Shown: positions 1 through 6,579, numbered from the stretch's first letter. The stretch: DNA of 8,198 bases from Hadersleviella sp041745395 (GCA_041745395.1 JBGTIZ010000082.1:1-8198); one strand, 5' to 3'. The notes: generated from the letters alone by a model not told the origin. A program made the numbers and translations.

Positions 1-17
1 CCCCCCCCCCAAAAAAA
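1..17. other. C10A7 homopolymer run at window edge
   Basis: The window opens with ten C followed directly by seven A. No gene or motif explains it. It may be a real low-complexity tract or an assembly or contig-end artefact; the sequence alone cannot tell. Confidence 0.4.
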
Positions 18-35
18 CACCCTTATGACAGGCGA

Positions 36-50
36 GCCGCCGTAGGCGGC
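36..50. other. GC-rich 6-bp hairpin in fusA-like leader
   Basis: GCCGCC (36-41) and GGCGGC (45-50) are perfectly complementary around a GTA loop. The following bases are not a T-run, so it does not look like an intrinsic terminator. It could be a transcript-stabilising stem or the tail of an upstream element cut by the window edge. Confidence 0.4.
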
Positions 51-75
51 GAGGCGTGAAAAGGCGCGGTCGTCG

Positions 76-115
76 TTCTACTTTTTGTAGAAGTAATCTG
101 TGACCACTACAAAAA
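76..115 (+). promoter_or_regulatory. Mutually exclusive hairpins in fusA-like leader
   Basis: TTCTAC (76-81) can pair with GTAGAA (87-92) around a TTTTT loop. The same central bases, TTTTTGTAG (82-90), can instead pair over 9 bp with CTACAAAAA (107-115). The two folds cannot coexist, a layout seen in attenuators and riboswitch expression platforms. No known riboswitch consensus was recognised, and no transcription start is demonstrated, so a regulatory role is inference. Confidence 0.35.
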
Positions 116-126
116 ATAACGCAAAT

Positions 127-150
127 GTTCAGCCCTAACAGGGGCTGAAC
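127..150 (+). promoter_or_regulatory. 9-bp hairpin upstream of fusA-like gene
   Basis: GTTCAGCCC (127-135) and GGGCTGAAC (142-150) form a perfect 9-bp stem with a 6-nt loop, ending 52 nt before the ATG at 203. The bases after it (GACATCATTA) lack a T-run, so a Rho-independent terminator is unlikely on the plus strand. It may be a leader structure of the EF-G-like gene, or an end signal of a gene outside the window. Confidence 0.4.
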
Positions 151-190
151 GACATCATTAACAACCACTATAGACAGAAAATATCTACAC

Positions 191-196
191 GAGGTG
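191..196 (+). promoter_or_regulatory. Ribosome binding site deciding the fusA-like start
   Basis: GAGGTG lies just before ATG 203, giving an 8-nt gap after GAGG. It overlaps the alternative GTG start at 194, which argues for ATG 203 as the true start. Confidence 0.7.
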
Positions 197-202
197 CTAC
201 TA

Positions 203-2266
203 ATGAAAGAGTACGAAACAAGCAAAATCCGCAACGTAGCCATCGTCTCCCACAACGGAGCTGGCAAGACAATCTTAGTGGAGCGGTTATTGTTCCAGAC
301 GGGTGCCACCACCCGCATGGGGAATCTGGAACAGGGTACCAGCGTTATGGATTTTGAAGAGGAGGAAATCGCCCGTCAAAGTTCTATCTCAACCGCTTTG
401 GCCTCTTTTGAACGGCGCGGCGTCAAAATCAATTTGCTCGACACCCCCGGCTACATGGATTTTATCGGGGAAGTCAACGCCGCTCTGCGTGTCTGCGAAG
501 GCGCGTTGGTTTTGGTTGAAGCCGTTTCGGGGGTCGAAGTGGGCACCGAAATTGTGTGGCAAGCCACCGAAGGCATGCCCCGCGTCCTGCTCATTAACCG
601 CATGGACCGGGACAATGTGCGCGTGCGCCGCGTTATGGAAAGCATCCACGAAAACCTAGAAGGCAATTTTGTCAATTTGCAATTACCTCTGGGCGAAGGG
701 CCAGATTTTAGAGGGGTGATTGACCTTTTAGCGATGGAGTGCCGTCTGGGTGATGATGATCGCCGCGAGCCAATTCCTGAAGATATGATGGAAGAAGCTC
801 TCGCGGCGCGTTTGGCCGTGGTCGAAGCGGCGGCTGAGGGAGATGATGCGCTTCTAGAAAAATATTTTGAAGAAGACAACCTGACCGATGAGGAAGTGGT
901 CATTGGTCTACGCAAAGCGATGATAAATGGGCTATGTGTCCCTATTCTGTACTCCGCGCCTCCGGTGGGCATTGCCGTTTTGCCTGTTTTGGGGGCACTG
1001 ACGCGGTTAATGCCCGCACCCAACGAAGTGGGGCCATACACGCTCATCGCTGAAGATGGCACGACGAGTGAGTATGAAGTGAGTGATGATTCTCCTTTGG
1101 CCGCGTTTGTGTTCAAGACCCGTGAAGACCAATATGGCAAAATGAGCTATGTGCGCGTCTTTGGGGGCACCCTTGAATCAGATAGCCGAGTGCATGATGC
1201 CCAGAATGACGCCGAAGTGCGCGTGGCGCAGATTGCGTGGCTCAAAGGCAAGGAGCAAGCTCCCCTGCCTCGGCTCCATGCGGGGGATATTGGCGTGGTC
1301 GTGAAGTTGGGTGATGTGGGCACAAACGGCACGCTCACCGAAGGCAAGCATAATAACGTGCAGTTCCCGCCCATCGAGCAACCTGCCCCCATTGCTTCTG
1401 TTGCCGTACATCCCGTGGCGCAATCGGACGTGGCGAAAATGAGCCAGACGCTGAACCGTTTGGTGGCGGAAGACCCGACCCTGAGCTGGCACAATCAACT
1501 GGCGACCCACCAAACGATTCTGTCGGGGATGGGCATCACCCATCTGGATATTGCCGTTAAAAAAGCGGAAAATAAATTTGGCCTGCACCTGACCACTTCT
1601 ATTCCTAAAGTGCCGTATCGGGAGACGATTACGCGCACCAATGAGTCAGATTACACCCACAAAAAGCAGTCGGGCGGGGCGGGACAATACGCCCGCGTTT
1701 TCCTGCGCGTGGAGTCGCTTGATGATGATGCCGATTTTGAGTTTGCCTCTGAAATTGTGGGCGGGGCTATTTCCGCGCCCTTTGTCACGGCCACTGAAAA
1801 GGGGTGTCGGCAGGCTCTCGAAAACGGGGCTTTGGCGGGTTTTCCGGTCACGGGTGTGAAGGCTATCGTTTATGATGGCAAGGAGCATCCCGTAGACTCG
1901 AAAGAAATCGCGTTCCAAACGGCGGGGCGCGAAGGGTTTAAGAAGGCAGTTTTAGGAGCTGGCCCCGTCTTGCTGGAGCCGATTTATCAGGTGACGGTGA
2001 CGGTTCCCAGTGACTACATGGGGGACGTGCTGGGTGATATGAATTCTCGCCGGGCGCGAGTGCAGGGTATGGATCAGGCGGGCAACAAGAGTATTATCAA
2101 GGCGGAAGTGCCGCTGGCGGAGATGCAGACGTATGCGGCGGATTTGCGCTCGATGACGGGCGGTCGGGGGGTGTATGCGATGGCCTATGCGCATTATGGT
2201 CGGATGCCGAGCTATTTGCAGGAGCAGTTGGTGGCGGCCGCTAAGCAGAATCACGAAGAAGGTTAA
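203..2266 (+). CDS. Elongation factor G-like translational GTPase (FusA2 type)
   Basis: This 687-aa protein has the full EF-G domain order: G domain with G' insert (about 1-280), domain II (about 290-385), domain III (about 395-475), domain IV (about 477-585) and domain V (about 590-680). The start is ATG 203 because GAGG at 191-194 lies 8 nt upstream; the in-frame GTG at 194 lies within that ribosome-binding site. G1 is SHNGAGKT (16-23), G3 is DTPGYMDF (80-87), G4 is NRMD (132-135) and G5 is SAP (251-253). Domain IV keeps HKKQSGGAGQYARV-type sequence (486-499) and a His at 562 in DGKEHPVDS, matching the ribosome-contacting tip of canonical EF-G. It differs from housekeeping EF-G in having Tyr84 where the catalytic switch II His is expected, Arg133 for Lys in NKMD, and Ser for Thr in switch I. 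These features place it among EF-G-like paralogues, often annotated fusA2. No str-operon genes (rpsL, rpsG, tuf) adjoin it. Its exact role (translocation, recycling or something else) cannot be decided from sequence. Confidence 0.93.
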   Translation: MKEYETSKIRNVAIVSHNGAGKTILVERLLFQTGATTRMGNLEQGTSVMDFEEEEIARQSSISTALASFERRGVKINLLDTPGYMDFIGEVNAALRVCEGALVLVEAVSGVEVGTEIVWQATEGMPRVLLINRMDRDNVRVRRVMESIHENLEGNFVNLQLPLGEGPDFRGVIDLLAMECRLGDDDRREPIPEDMMEEALAARLAVVEAAAEGDDALLEKYFEEDNLTDEEVVIGLRKAMINGLCVPILYSAPPVGIAVLPVLGALTRLMPAPNEVGPYTLIAEDGTTSEYEVSDDSPLAAFVFKTREDQYGKMSYVRVFGGTLESDSRVHDAQNDAEVRVAQIAWLKGKEQAPLPRLHAGDIGVVVKLGDVGTNGTLTEGKHNNVQFPPIEQPAPIASVAVHPVAQSDVAKMSQTLNRLVAEDPTLSWHNQLATHQTILSGMGITHLDIAVKKAENKFGLHLTTSIPKVPYRETITRTNESDYTHKKQSGGAGQYARVFLRVESLDDDADFEFASEIVGGAISAPFVTATEKGCRQALENGALAGFPVTGVKAIVYDGKEHPVDSKEIAFQTAGREGFKKAVLGAGPVLLEPIYQVTVTVPSDYMGDVLGDMNSRRARVQGMDQAGNKSIIKAEVPLAEMQTYAADLRSMTGGRGVYAMAYAHYGRMPSYLQEQLVAAAKQNHEEG

Positions 2267-2300
2267 ATGCCTCTAGCTCTCTCTCTCCCATGAGTGACGT

Positions 2301-2343
2301 AAAAAAGGGGGAGACACGGCCGTGTTTGGGCTGTGTCTCCCCC
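2301..2343 (-). terminator. Intrinsic terminator between convergent genes
   Basis: GGGGGAGACAC (2307-2317) pairs perfectly with GTGTCTCCCCC (2333-2343). The stem extends to about 15 bp (one G-U pair) with a 7-nt loop. On the minus strand it is followed by six T (complement of 2301-2306), the classical Rho-independent form, and it begins 17 nt after the stop of the oxidoreductase gene. On the plus strand the stem is followed only by TTCGCTTTG, so it is a weaker terminator for the EF-G-like gene. The stem and loop include one copy of the CACGGCCGTG palindrome (2315-2324). Confidence 0.85.
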
Positions 2344-2360
2344 TTCGCTTTGTGAAGAAC

Positions 2361-2915
2361 TTACTCGTCTTTGGGTGGCGAATCGTAGTCGAGTATATCT
2401 TTGCCCGCTTCGGTTGAAAGAATATCGAGCGCGGCCGCCGCGCCTTCGCCGGCCGAGATAATGGCCTGACTGCGCTTGAGTTTGGTCGCCCGACCGACGG
2501 CATAAAGATTAGACACGGCCGTGCGGCCATTGCGGTCTACATCAAAACCCATCCGGTCAGCCTCCAGCCCCATACTCTTGCCCAGCTTTAGCTCCTTCCC
2601 CTCGGCCAGCACCACATATTTCGCTTGCGCCGTCTGGCCACCCTCCGTCTGAATCGTAAACCCATCCTCCGTCTGGTCAATGTCCGTCACCAAATCATCC
2701 ACCAGCGTGGCTCCAAAATCCAGCACCTGTTGCCGAGCAATCTTTTGGAAATCCGTGCCCGTTATTTTGGGAATGCCCAAATAGTTGTAAAGCAACGCCC
2801 AGTGCATGGCCGTTTTGTCTTGACCGTACACGGTCACGTTCATATCATTTTTAGCTAAAAAGAGAGCCGCGCTCAGCCCGCCCGGGCCATCACCAACGAT
2901 AATGACATCATTCAT
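2361..2915 (-). CDS. Small FAD-binding oxidoreductase, thioredoxin-reductase-like FAD half only
   Basis: The 184-aa protein starts with a Rossmann dinucleotide motif, VIIVGDGPGG (4-13), typical of FAD-dependent pyridine nucleotide-disulfide oxidoreductases. It ends with the second FAD segment, NLYAVGRAT (136-144) and QAIISAGEGAAAALDIL (150-166). Thioredoxin reductase is about 310-320 aa and has an NADPH domain with a CxxC centre between these segments; here the central domain and any Cys pair are absent. The usual Gly-Asp of the second FAD motif is Gly-Arg (141-142). The sequence resembles, from memory, a family of FAD proteins under 200 aa annotated in haloarchaea and some bacteria, so this is probably a natural short family and not a truncation. 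ATG 2915 is preceded at 10 nt by AGGAG (2926-2930). The gene is transcribed alone and ends at a strong terminator. Substrate and electron donor are unknown; a partner protein may supply electrons. Confidence 0.8.
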   Translation of the reverse strand: MNDVIIVGDGPGGLSAALFLAKNDMNVTVYGQDKTAMHWALLYNYLGIPKITGTDFQKIARQQVLDFGATLVDDLVTDIDQTEDGFTIQTEGGQTAQAKYVVLAEGKELKLGKSMGLEADRMGFDVDRNGRTAVSNLYAVGRATKLKRSQAIISAGEGAAAALDILSTEAGKDILDYDSPPKDE

Positions 2916-3070
2916 ATTTGTTTTTCTCCTGTTGTGGGGTTAGTGGTTTGCGTGTCGTGTACTAACTGTTGCTTGCCTTATTGAGCCGTCAGGCTCACTC
3001 TTAGTGTGACGGGTGAATGAAAAAAGTAGGTTAGATTAAGCAGACCGTTGTCACAAAAAGCGGTTTGCCC

Positions 3071-3099
3071 TGCATTCTGGGTCAGAGAGCAGGTATAAT
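3071..3099 (+). promoter_or_regulatory. Probable promoter of the membrane protein/MoxR cluster
   Basis: A perfect TATAAT (3094-3099) stands 102 nt before ATG 3201. Seventeen bases upstream is TGCATT (3071-3076), a poor match to TTGACA. Transcription would begin near 3106. The good -10 and poor -35 suggest a sigma-70-type promoter of modest strength or one helped by an activator. Confidence 0.5.
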
Positions 3100-3164
3100 G
3101 ACTTTTGCGTTTTTTTAGCAGATGCTAGAGTTTGGGGGAGCCATGTCTCACGCCCAAGCCCTTT

Positions 3165-3192
3165 ATTCATTATTCTTTACGCCTTACTCATT
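3165..3192 (+). repeat. Degenerate heptamer tandem repeat before a start codon
   Basis: Four 7-nt units lie in register: ATTCATT, ATTCTTT, ACGCCTT and ACTCATT. A fifth looser unit, CTTTATT, ends one base before ATG 3201. The 7-nt period matches the repeat blocks between 6424 and 6606 and at 7574. The tract occupies the place where a Shine-Dalgarno sequence would be expected. Confidence 0.6.
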
Positions 3193-3200
3193 CTTTATTT

Positions 3201-4199
3201 ATGATCTCAAACAGCTCTAACACCGCTTATCCGCTCACCCCGCTCTCGATGGGGCAAATTTTAGACCGCTCCTTTTGGCTCTACAGGCGATACTTTCTCA
3301 CCTTTGTGGGCATTGTCGCCATTGTGCAACTCATTCCCTCTTTATTTAACTTGTTGGCCGCCTTTGGCCCTAGCTTTGCCTTTGCGCCCTCGCTCGGCAC
3401 GATTATTGGCTCTATAGCCGGCATGTTTAGCTCGGCGGCGATGGCGGTGGCGGTGGCGCAGGCGTATTTGGGGCAAACGCCCTCTATCTCGGGCGCGTAT
3501 GGGGCGATCAAAGCGCGGCTGGGGCTGTTGGTTGGTTTGGTTTTTATTATCATTGTTGTCGTGGTGCTTTTATTTATATGGACATTTGTGCCGATTGTGG
3601 GCTGGTTCACTGGGCCGGGGGCTATCTTTTTTTTCACGGCCGTGATTTCCAGCCTGATTATTCCCGTTATTATTCTCGAGGATACAAGCCTTGAAGGTGG
3701 CCTGCGCCGCAGTTGGGATTTGGCGCGTCAGCGGTTTTGGTGGCTGGTAGGTTTGACCATGATTGTGGCCGCGTTCTCGCAAGTGGTGGTAACAGGGCCG
3801 ATTTTGCTGACGCTGGGGCTGGGGCAATTTTGGTTTGGGGCACAGAGTTCATGGCCGATTATCTTGCAATCGTTTGTGACCTTGGCTATCGGTTCGCTTT
3901 ATACCCCTTTTACGCTGGCTCTGTATACGCTAGTTTATTTTGATTTGCGGATTCGGTATGAAGGGTTTGATTTAGCAGTGGCGGCCACGGCCGTGGTAAG
4001 AGACCCCGCCGATTCAGCCGCCCTGTTTAACCTGTTAAAAGCCGCCCCTCCGCCCGAACTCGGCAATCGTCTGACACGGCGCGAAATTGGCTCCTTGGCG
4101 ATTTTATCGCTCATTATGTATGGCGTGGTGCTGGTATACACCCTGTTCGTAATGGGCGTGGTTTTTGGTTTGCTAGAGAGCGGTTTCATTGTCCCCTAA
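3201..4199 (+). CDS. Polytopic membrane protein, GPDP-phosphodiesterase-membrane-domain-like
   Basis: This 332-aa integral membrane protein has no catalytic motif. The N-terminal PLSMGQILDRSFWLYRRYF (14-32) matches the opening of a bacterial membrane family often annotated as glycerophosphoryl diester phosphodiesterase membrane domain proteins. About six to seven hydrophobic segments follow, near 34-54, 63-88, 108-130, 135-158, 188-208, 225-255 and 302-328. LEGGLRRSWDLARQRFWWLVG (about 170-190) and LVYFDLRIRYEGFDL (about 251-265) are further family signatures. The chosen start is ATG 3201. An in-frame TTG at 3132 would add 23 residues encoded largely by a repeat tract, with no support as protein. 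No clear Shine-Dalgarno precedes ATG 3201. The gene overlaps the DUF4129 gene by 11 bp, so translational coupling and a shared role at the membrane are likely. Two Thr-Ala-Val triplets are encoded by CACGGCCGTG palindromes (3635 and 3986). The specific function is unknown. Confidence 0.8.
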   Translation: MISNSSNTAYPLTPLSMGQILDRSFWLYRRYFLTFVGIVAIVQLIPSLFNLLAAFGPSFAFAPSLGTIIGSIAGMFSSAAMAVAVAQAYLGQTPSISGAYGAIKARLGLLVGLVFIIIVVVVLLFIWTFVPIVGWFTGPGAIFFFTAVISSLIIPVIILEDTSLEGGLRRSWDLARQRFWWLVGLTMIVAAFSQVVVTGPILLTLGLGQFWFGAQSSWPIILQSFVTLAIGSLYTPFTLALYTLVYFDLRIRYEGFDLAVAATAVVRDPADSAALFNLLKAAPPPELGNRLTRREIGSLAILSLIMYGVVLVYTLFVMGVVFGLLESGFIVP

Positions 4200-5241
4200 G
4201 AGCCTCTCCGTCGTTTTGCTGGTCATCAGTCTGCTCGGCCTCTTTTTGGGATCATCCCCGACGGCCGCACAAACAGAAGAGCCAGAAAACCTCGTTACCC
4301 TCGAAGCATATCGCGCCCTGCTGGCCGAAAGCCGAGCCATTGTCGATCAGGATGATGCTTTTGGCGAGTTTGCCGCTTTGGCCGAACGATGGGAAAAAAT
4401 CACGGCCGTGGAACTGACCCGCGCCGACGGCACAACCCTCGAACTGCCCGTGCGCCACAGCTACATCGTCAGCCTGCTCCGCGCCGACATTCCCAACTTT
4501 GGCCTGTTGCGCCGCACCTTTGCCACGCTTGACCACGCCTCTGCCAGTTGGCCCGCCGCCAGCGAAACCCTCTCCCCCGCCGAATTTTTCCCTGATTTAG
4601 AAACCCTCAATGAGGTGCTGGCTCGACCCGAGTTTCAGGCCACGCCCAGTGAACCCAATCTGTTTGAGCGACTGCGGCGGCAGGTGCTGAGCGTCATCAA
4701 CGAGTGGCTGGTATGGCTGTTGCCCCAAGATGTGGCTTGGTCAGGCGGCAATTGGCTATTCACGATACTGCTCCCCGCTGTGCTGGGTGTTATTTTACTG
4801 CTGGTCATTGTGCTGGGTATTCGCCGCTTGGCGACGGATTTGGTCAACACCACGGCCGTGGACAGCAACGGCTGGCAGACGGGGGAATCGCTCACGGCGG
4901 CTACGGCGTATGAACAGGCGCAAAGTACCTCGAGCGCGGGGGATTATCGCACGGCCGTGCGCTACCTCTACCTCTCCACCCTGCTCGCCCTCGATGAGCG
5001 GGACATTCTGCGCTATGACCGCGCCGCCACCAATCGTGAATATTTACGCCGCGTGGTTGACCAACCCGACCTGCACACCCTCCTGCGCGACGTGGTAGAC
5101 GTTTTCGACCGCGTTTGGTACGGTTTCCAGCCCATCAGCCGCGAAACCTATGATACCTACGCCGAGCGCGTGGCCGCCTTGCAACAAAAACGCCAGCGTC
5201 GCCGCCGCCCTGAGGATAATGGAGGAGCCAACCCCACATGA
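4189..5241 (+). CDS. DUF4129 domain membrane protein
   Basis: The 350-aa protein has a hydrophobic signal sequence (about 5-27, ending SSPTAAQ), an extracytoplasmic region (about 29-185), one transmembrane helix (about 189-211) and a cytoplasmic C-terminal DUF4129 domain (about 235-332). The domain shows GDYRTAVRYLYLSTLLAL (251-268), TNREYLRR (281-288) and FDRVWYG (306-312), the usual signatures. The tail is very basic (KRQRRRR, 334-340). The likely start is TTG 4189, inside the end of the membrane-protein gene, with an AGAGAG-like site about 9 nt upstream; a start at TTG 4216 would remove much of the signal peptide. It overlaps the next gene by ATGA. DUF4129 proteins are usual partners of MoxR ATPases and DUF58 proteins, and are thought to take part in membrane-associated chaperone or envelope functions; the biochemical activity is unknown. 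Three Thr-Ala-Val triplets are encoded by CACGGCCGTG (4401, 4851, 4950). Confidence 0.88.
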   Translation: MSPKSLSVVLLVISLLGLFLGSSPTAAQTEEPENLVTLEAYRALLAESRAIVDQDDAFGEFAALAERWEKITAVELTRADGTTLELPVRHSYIVSLLRADIPNFGLLRRTFATLDHASASWPAASETLSPAEFFPDLETLNEVLARPEFQATPSEPNLFERLRRQVLSVINEWLVWLLPQDVAWSGGNWLFTILLPAVLGVILLLVIVLGIRRLATDLVNTTAVDSNGWQTGESLTAATAYEQAQSTSSAGDYRTAVRYLYLSTLLALDERDILRYDRAATNREYLRRVVDQPDLHTLLRDVVDVFDRVWYGFQPISRETYDTYAERVAALQQKRQRRRRPEDNGGANPT

Positions 5242-6419
5242 AAGCGCGACAACTTTCACGCGATAATTGGCTCGCTATCGGCGTGGTTGCTCTCCTTCTG
5301 CTGGTTCTGCTGGGTGTGGCTTTGGCCGAACAAGAGGAGACGATGCCCGACTACAGCACCATTTCTGCGGAAACGCGCGGGGCACGCGCCCTCTGGCTGT
5401 GGACGCAAGAGCTAGGGTATGACACGGCCGACGCCCGCGACTTTTTGTTCACCGGCCCGCCCCCAGAAGCAGATGTCGCCCTCATTTTGGAGCCAGCCAT
5501 GCGGTTGGGCGACGCAGATTGGCTTGTTTTGGATGCGTGGATAGACAACGGGGGCACGCTTATTGTGGCCGGCGATGAGCTAAATACGCGGCTCGCCTTT
5601 AGCCGCTATGGCCTTAACCTCACCTTTTTTGGGCTGGGCGGCACGGCGGGGGTACAGCTCCCTTCGCTAGCCGCGCCTCCTATCCAGGAGCCGCTCAACC
5701 TGCAAGCTTTTTCTTATTTTGAACCAGAGGCGGATGAATTGCTGGACAGCATGGTGGTGCATGTGGCGCAAGATGAACGCCCCATCATTGTCTCGCTGGC
5801 GCAGGGGGAAGGGCGGCTGATTCTCAGCAGTACGGCGTATCCGTTCACGAATGTGGGGCTGAAAACGGCGGGCAACGCGCAACTGGTGCGTAATCTCTTA
5901 GCCACGGCCGTGCCCAGCGGCCTGATTTGGTTCAATGATTGGCACCACGGTTTGCGCGGGGCGATTGACCCCGGTGAATTGAGTGGGCCGTTTGACTGGT
6001 TGCGCTTTACTTCAGGGGGGCAGGCGGTTTTGTACACGGCCGTGCTTCTTTTTGTGGCGATTCTGCTCAGCGGCCGGGCGTTTGGTCGCCCCGTGCCCCT
6101 GCCCAGTGCTACCCGCCGCCGCGCCCCGCTCGAGTACATTAACGCCATCGCCAACCTTAACCGCCGCGCGGGACACAGCTACCCCGTCCAGCTTCAATAC
6201 CATCAACAGCTCAAACGCACCCTTGGCCGTCGCTACCGACTCGACCCCAACTTGCCCGACGATGAATACCTCCGCCAATTGGCTGAGTATGACCCTAGCC
6301 TAGACCTCGACCAACTGACCACCCTGCTCACCCGCCTGCGCCAGCATAACTTGAGCCAGACAGAACTGCTAGAACTAGCCCAAGACAGCTATCGCGTGCT
6401 GAACGATGAGAGGACTTGA
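5238..6419 (+). CDS. DUF4350 domain membrane protein
   Basis: The 393-aa protein has an N-terminal membrane anchor (about 11-30), an extracytoplasmic DUF4350 region (about 38-230), a second transmembrane helix (about 263-280) and a cytoplasmic tail of about 110 residues. DUF4350 features are YSTISAETRGARALWLWTQ (39-57), where a short-chain strand-helix unit begins, and DWLVLDAWIDNGGTLIVAGDE (94-114), reminiscent of a ThuA/glutamine-amidotransferase-like fold without an evident catalytic Cys. After the second helix, RRAPLEYINAIANLNRRAGH (294-313) is the conserved juxtamembrane segment of these proteins. ATG 5238 overlaps the upstream TGA as ATGA, and GGAGGAG (5221-5227) is 10 nt upstream, so coupling to the DUF4129 gene is strong. 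It likely works with the DUF4129 protein and MoxR at the envelope. Two CACGGCCGTG copies (5903, 6035) encode Thr-Ala-Val. A heptamer tract begins five bases after the stop codon. Confidence 0.85.
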   Translation: MKARQLSRDNWLAIGVVALLLLVLLGVALAEQEETMPDYSTISAETRGARALWLWTQELGYDTADARDFLFTGPPPEADVALILEPAMRLGDADWLVLDAWIDNGGTLIVAGDELNTRLAFSRYGLNLTFFGLGGTAGVQLPSLAAPPIQEPLNLQAFSYFEPEADELLDSMVVHVAQDERPIIVSLAQGEGRLILSSTAYPFTNVGLKTAGNAQLVRNLLATAVPSGLIWFNDWHHGLRGAIDPGELSGPFDWLRFTSGGQAVLYTAVLLFVAILLSGRAFGRPVPLPSATRRRAPLEYINAIANLNRRAGHSYPVQLQYHQQLKRTLGRRYRLDPNLPDDEYLRQLAEYDPSLDLDQLTTLLTRLRQHNLSQTELLELAQDSYRVLNDERT

Positions 6420-6423
6420 AAAA

Positions 6424-6451
6424 GGATGAAGGATGAGGGAAGAAGGAAGAA
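6424..6451 (+). repeat. Heptamer repeat block A (GGAWGAR x4)
   Basis: Four units in register: GGATGAA, GGATGAG, GGAAGAA, GGAAGAA. They start five bases after the DUF4350 stop codon. The block is purine-only apart from two T, and a close relative stands right after moxR at 7574-7601. Confidence 0.75.
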
Positions 6452-6456
6452 AAGGG

Positions 6457-6484
6457 ACGAATTACAAATTACGAATGACGAATG
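6457..6484 (+). repeat. Heptamer repeat block B (ACGAATK x4)
   Basis: Four units in register: ACGAATT, ACAAATT, ACGAATG, ACGAATG. The unit sequence is unrelated to block A but the period is the same. The block resembles the short tandemly repeated heptamers (STRR) known from filamentous cyanobacteria. Confidence 0.75.
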
Positions 6485-6502
6485 ACTATGTGTCCAGAGG
6501 TC

Positions 6503-6530
6503 ACTCAGCACTCATCGCTCATCACTCAGC
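6503..6530 (+). repeat. Heptamer repeat block C (RCTCAKC x4)
   Basis: Four units in register: ACTCAGC, ACTCATC, GCTCATC, ACTCAGC, followed by ACT. This is the third heptamer family in the same intergenic gap. It shares the ACTCAT core with a unit at 3186-3192. Confidence 0.75.
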
Positions 6531-6554
6531 ACTTTTTCCAGTAAGCTCAGTGGT

Positions 6555-6579
6555 GAAGGGCTAACTCACATCGCCCTTC
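6555..6579 (+). other. 7-bp hairpin upstream of moxR
   Basis: GAAGGGC (6555-6561) pairs perfectly with GCCCTTC (6573-6579) across an 11-nt loop. No T-run follows, so it is not a typical terminator. It separates heptamer blocks C and D and would lie in any message running from the DUF4350 gene into moxR. Confidence 0.45.

Larger units (their letters stand above)
2916..3200. other. Divergent intergenic region
   Basis: This 285-bp gap separates the minus-strand oxidoreductase from the plus-strand membrane-protein gene, so it should carry promoters both ways. Visible are an AGGAG ribosome site for the minus gene (2926-2930), a perfect 6-bp hairpin TGAGCC/GGCTCA (2982-2997), a TATAAT box (3094-3099) for the plus strand and a degenerate heptamer repeat next to ATG 3201. 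No convincing minus-strand promoter was found. Confidence 0.6.

Noticed and set aside
451..1140. Long minus-strand ORF opposite the EF-G-like gene.
   Set aside because: It is a Ser/Arg/Thr-rich shadow of the conserved plus-strand gene with no domain of its own.
3005..3055. TGTGAC and GTCACA as possible halves of a CRP-type operator.
   Set aside because: They are separated by 39 nt instead of the 6-nt spacer of a CRP site.
3132..3200. TTG 3132 as an upstream start extending the membrane protein by 23 residues.
   Set aside because: The extension is encoded mostly by repeat DNA and does not resemble a family N-terminus; the family motif begins soon after Met 3201.
3143..3220. A 25-codon ORF starting ATG 3143 after GGGGGAG, overlapping the start of the membrane protein gene out of frame (possible leader peptide).
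   Set aside because: Most of it is the heptamer repeat tract, the gap from the G-rich motif to ATG is only 2 nt, and the peptide has no recognisable feature.
5714..6154. 146-codon minus-strand ORF opposite the DUF4350 gene.
   Set aside because: Low-complexity shadow translation; the plus-strand frame has clear family motifs and a ribosome site.
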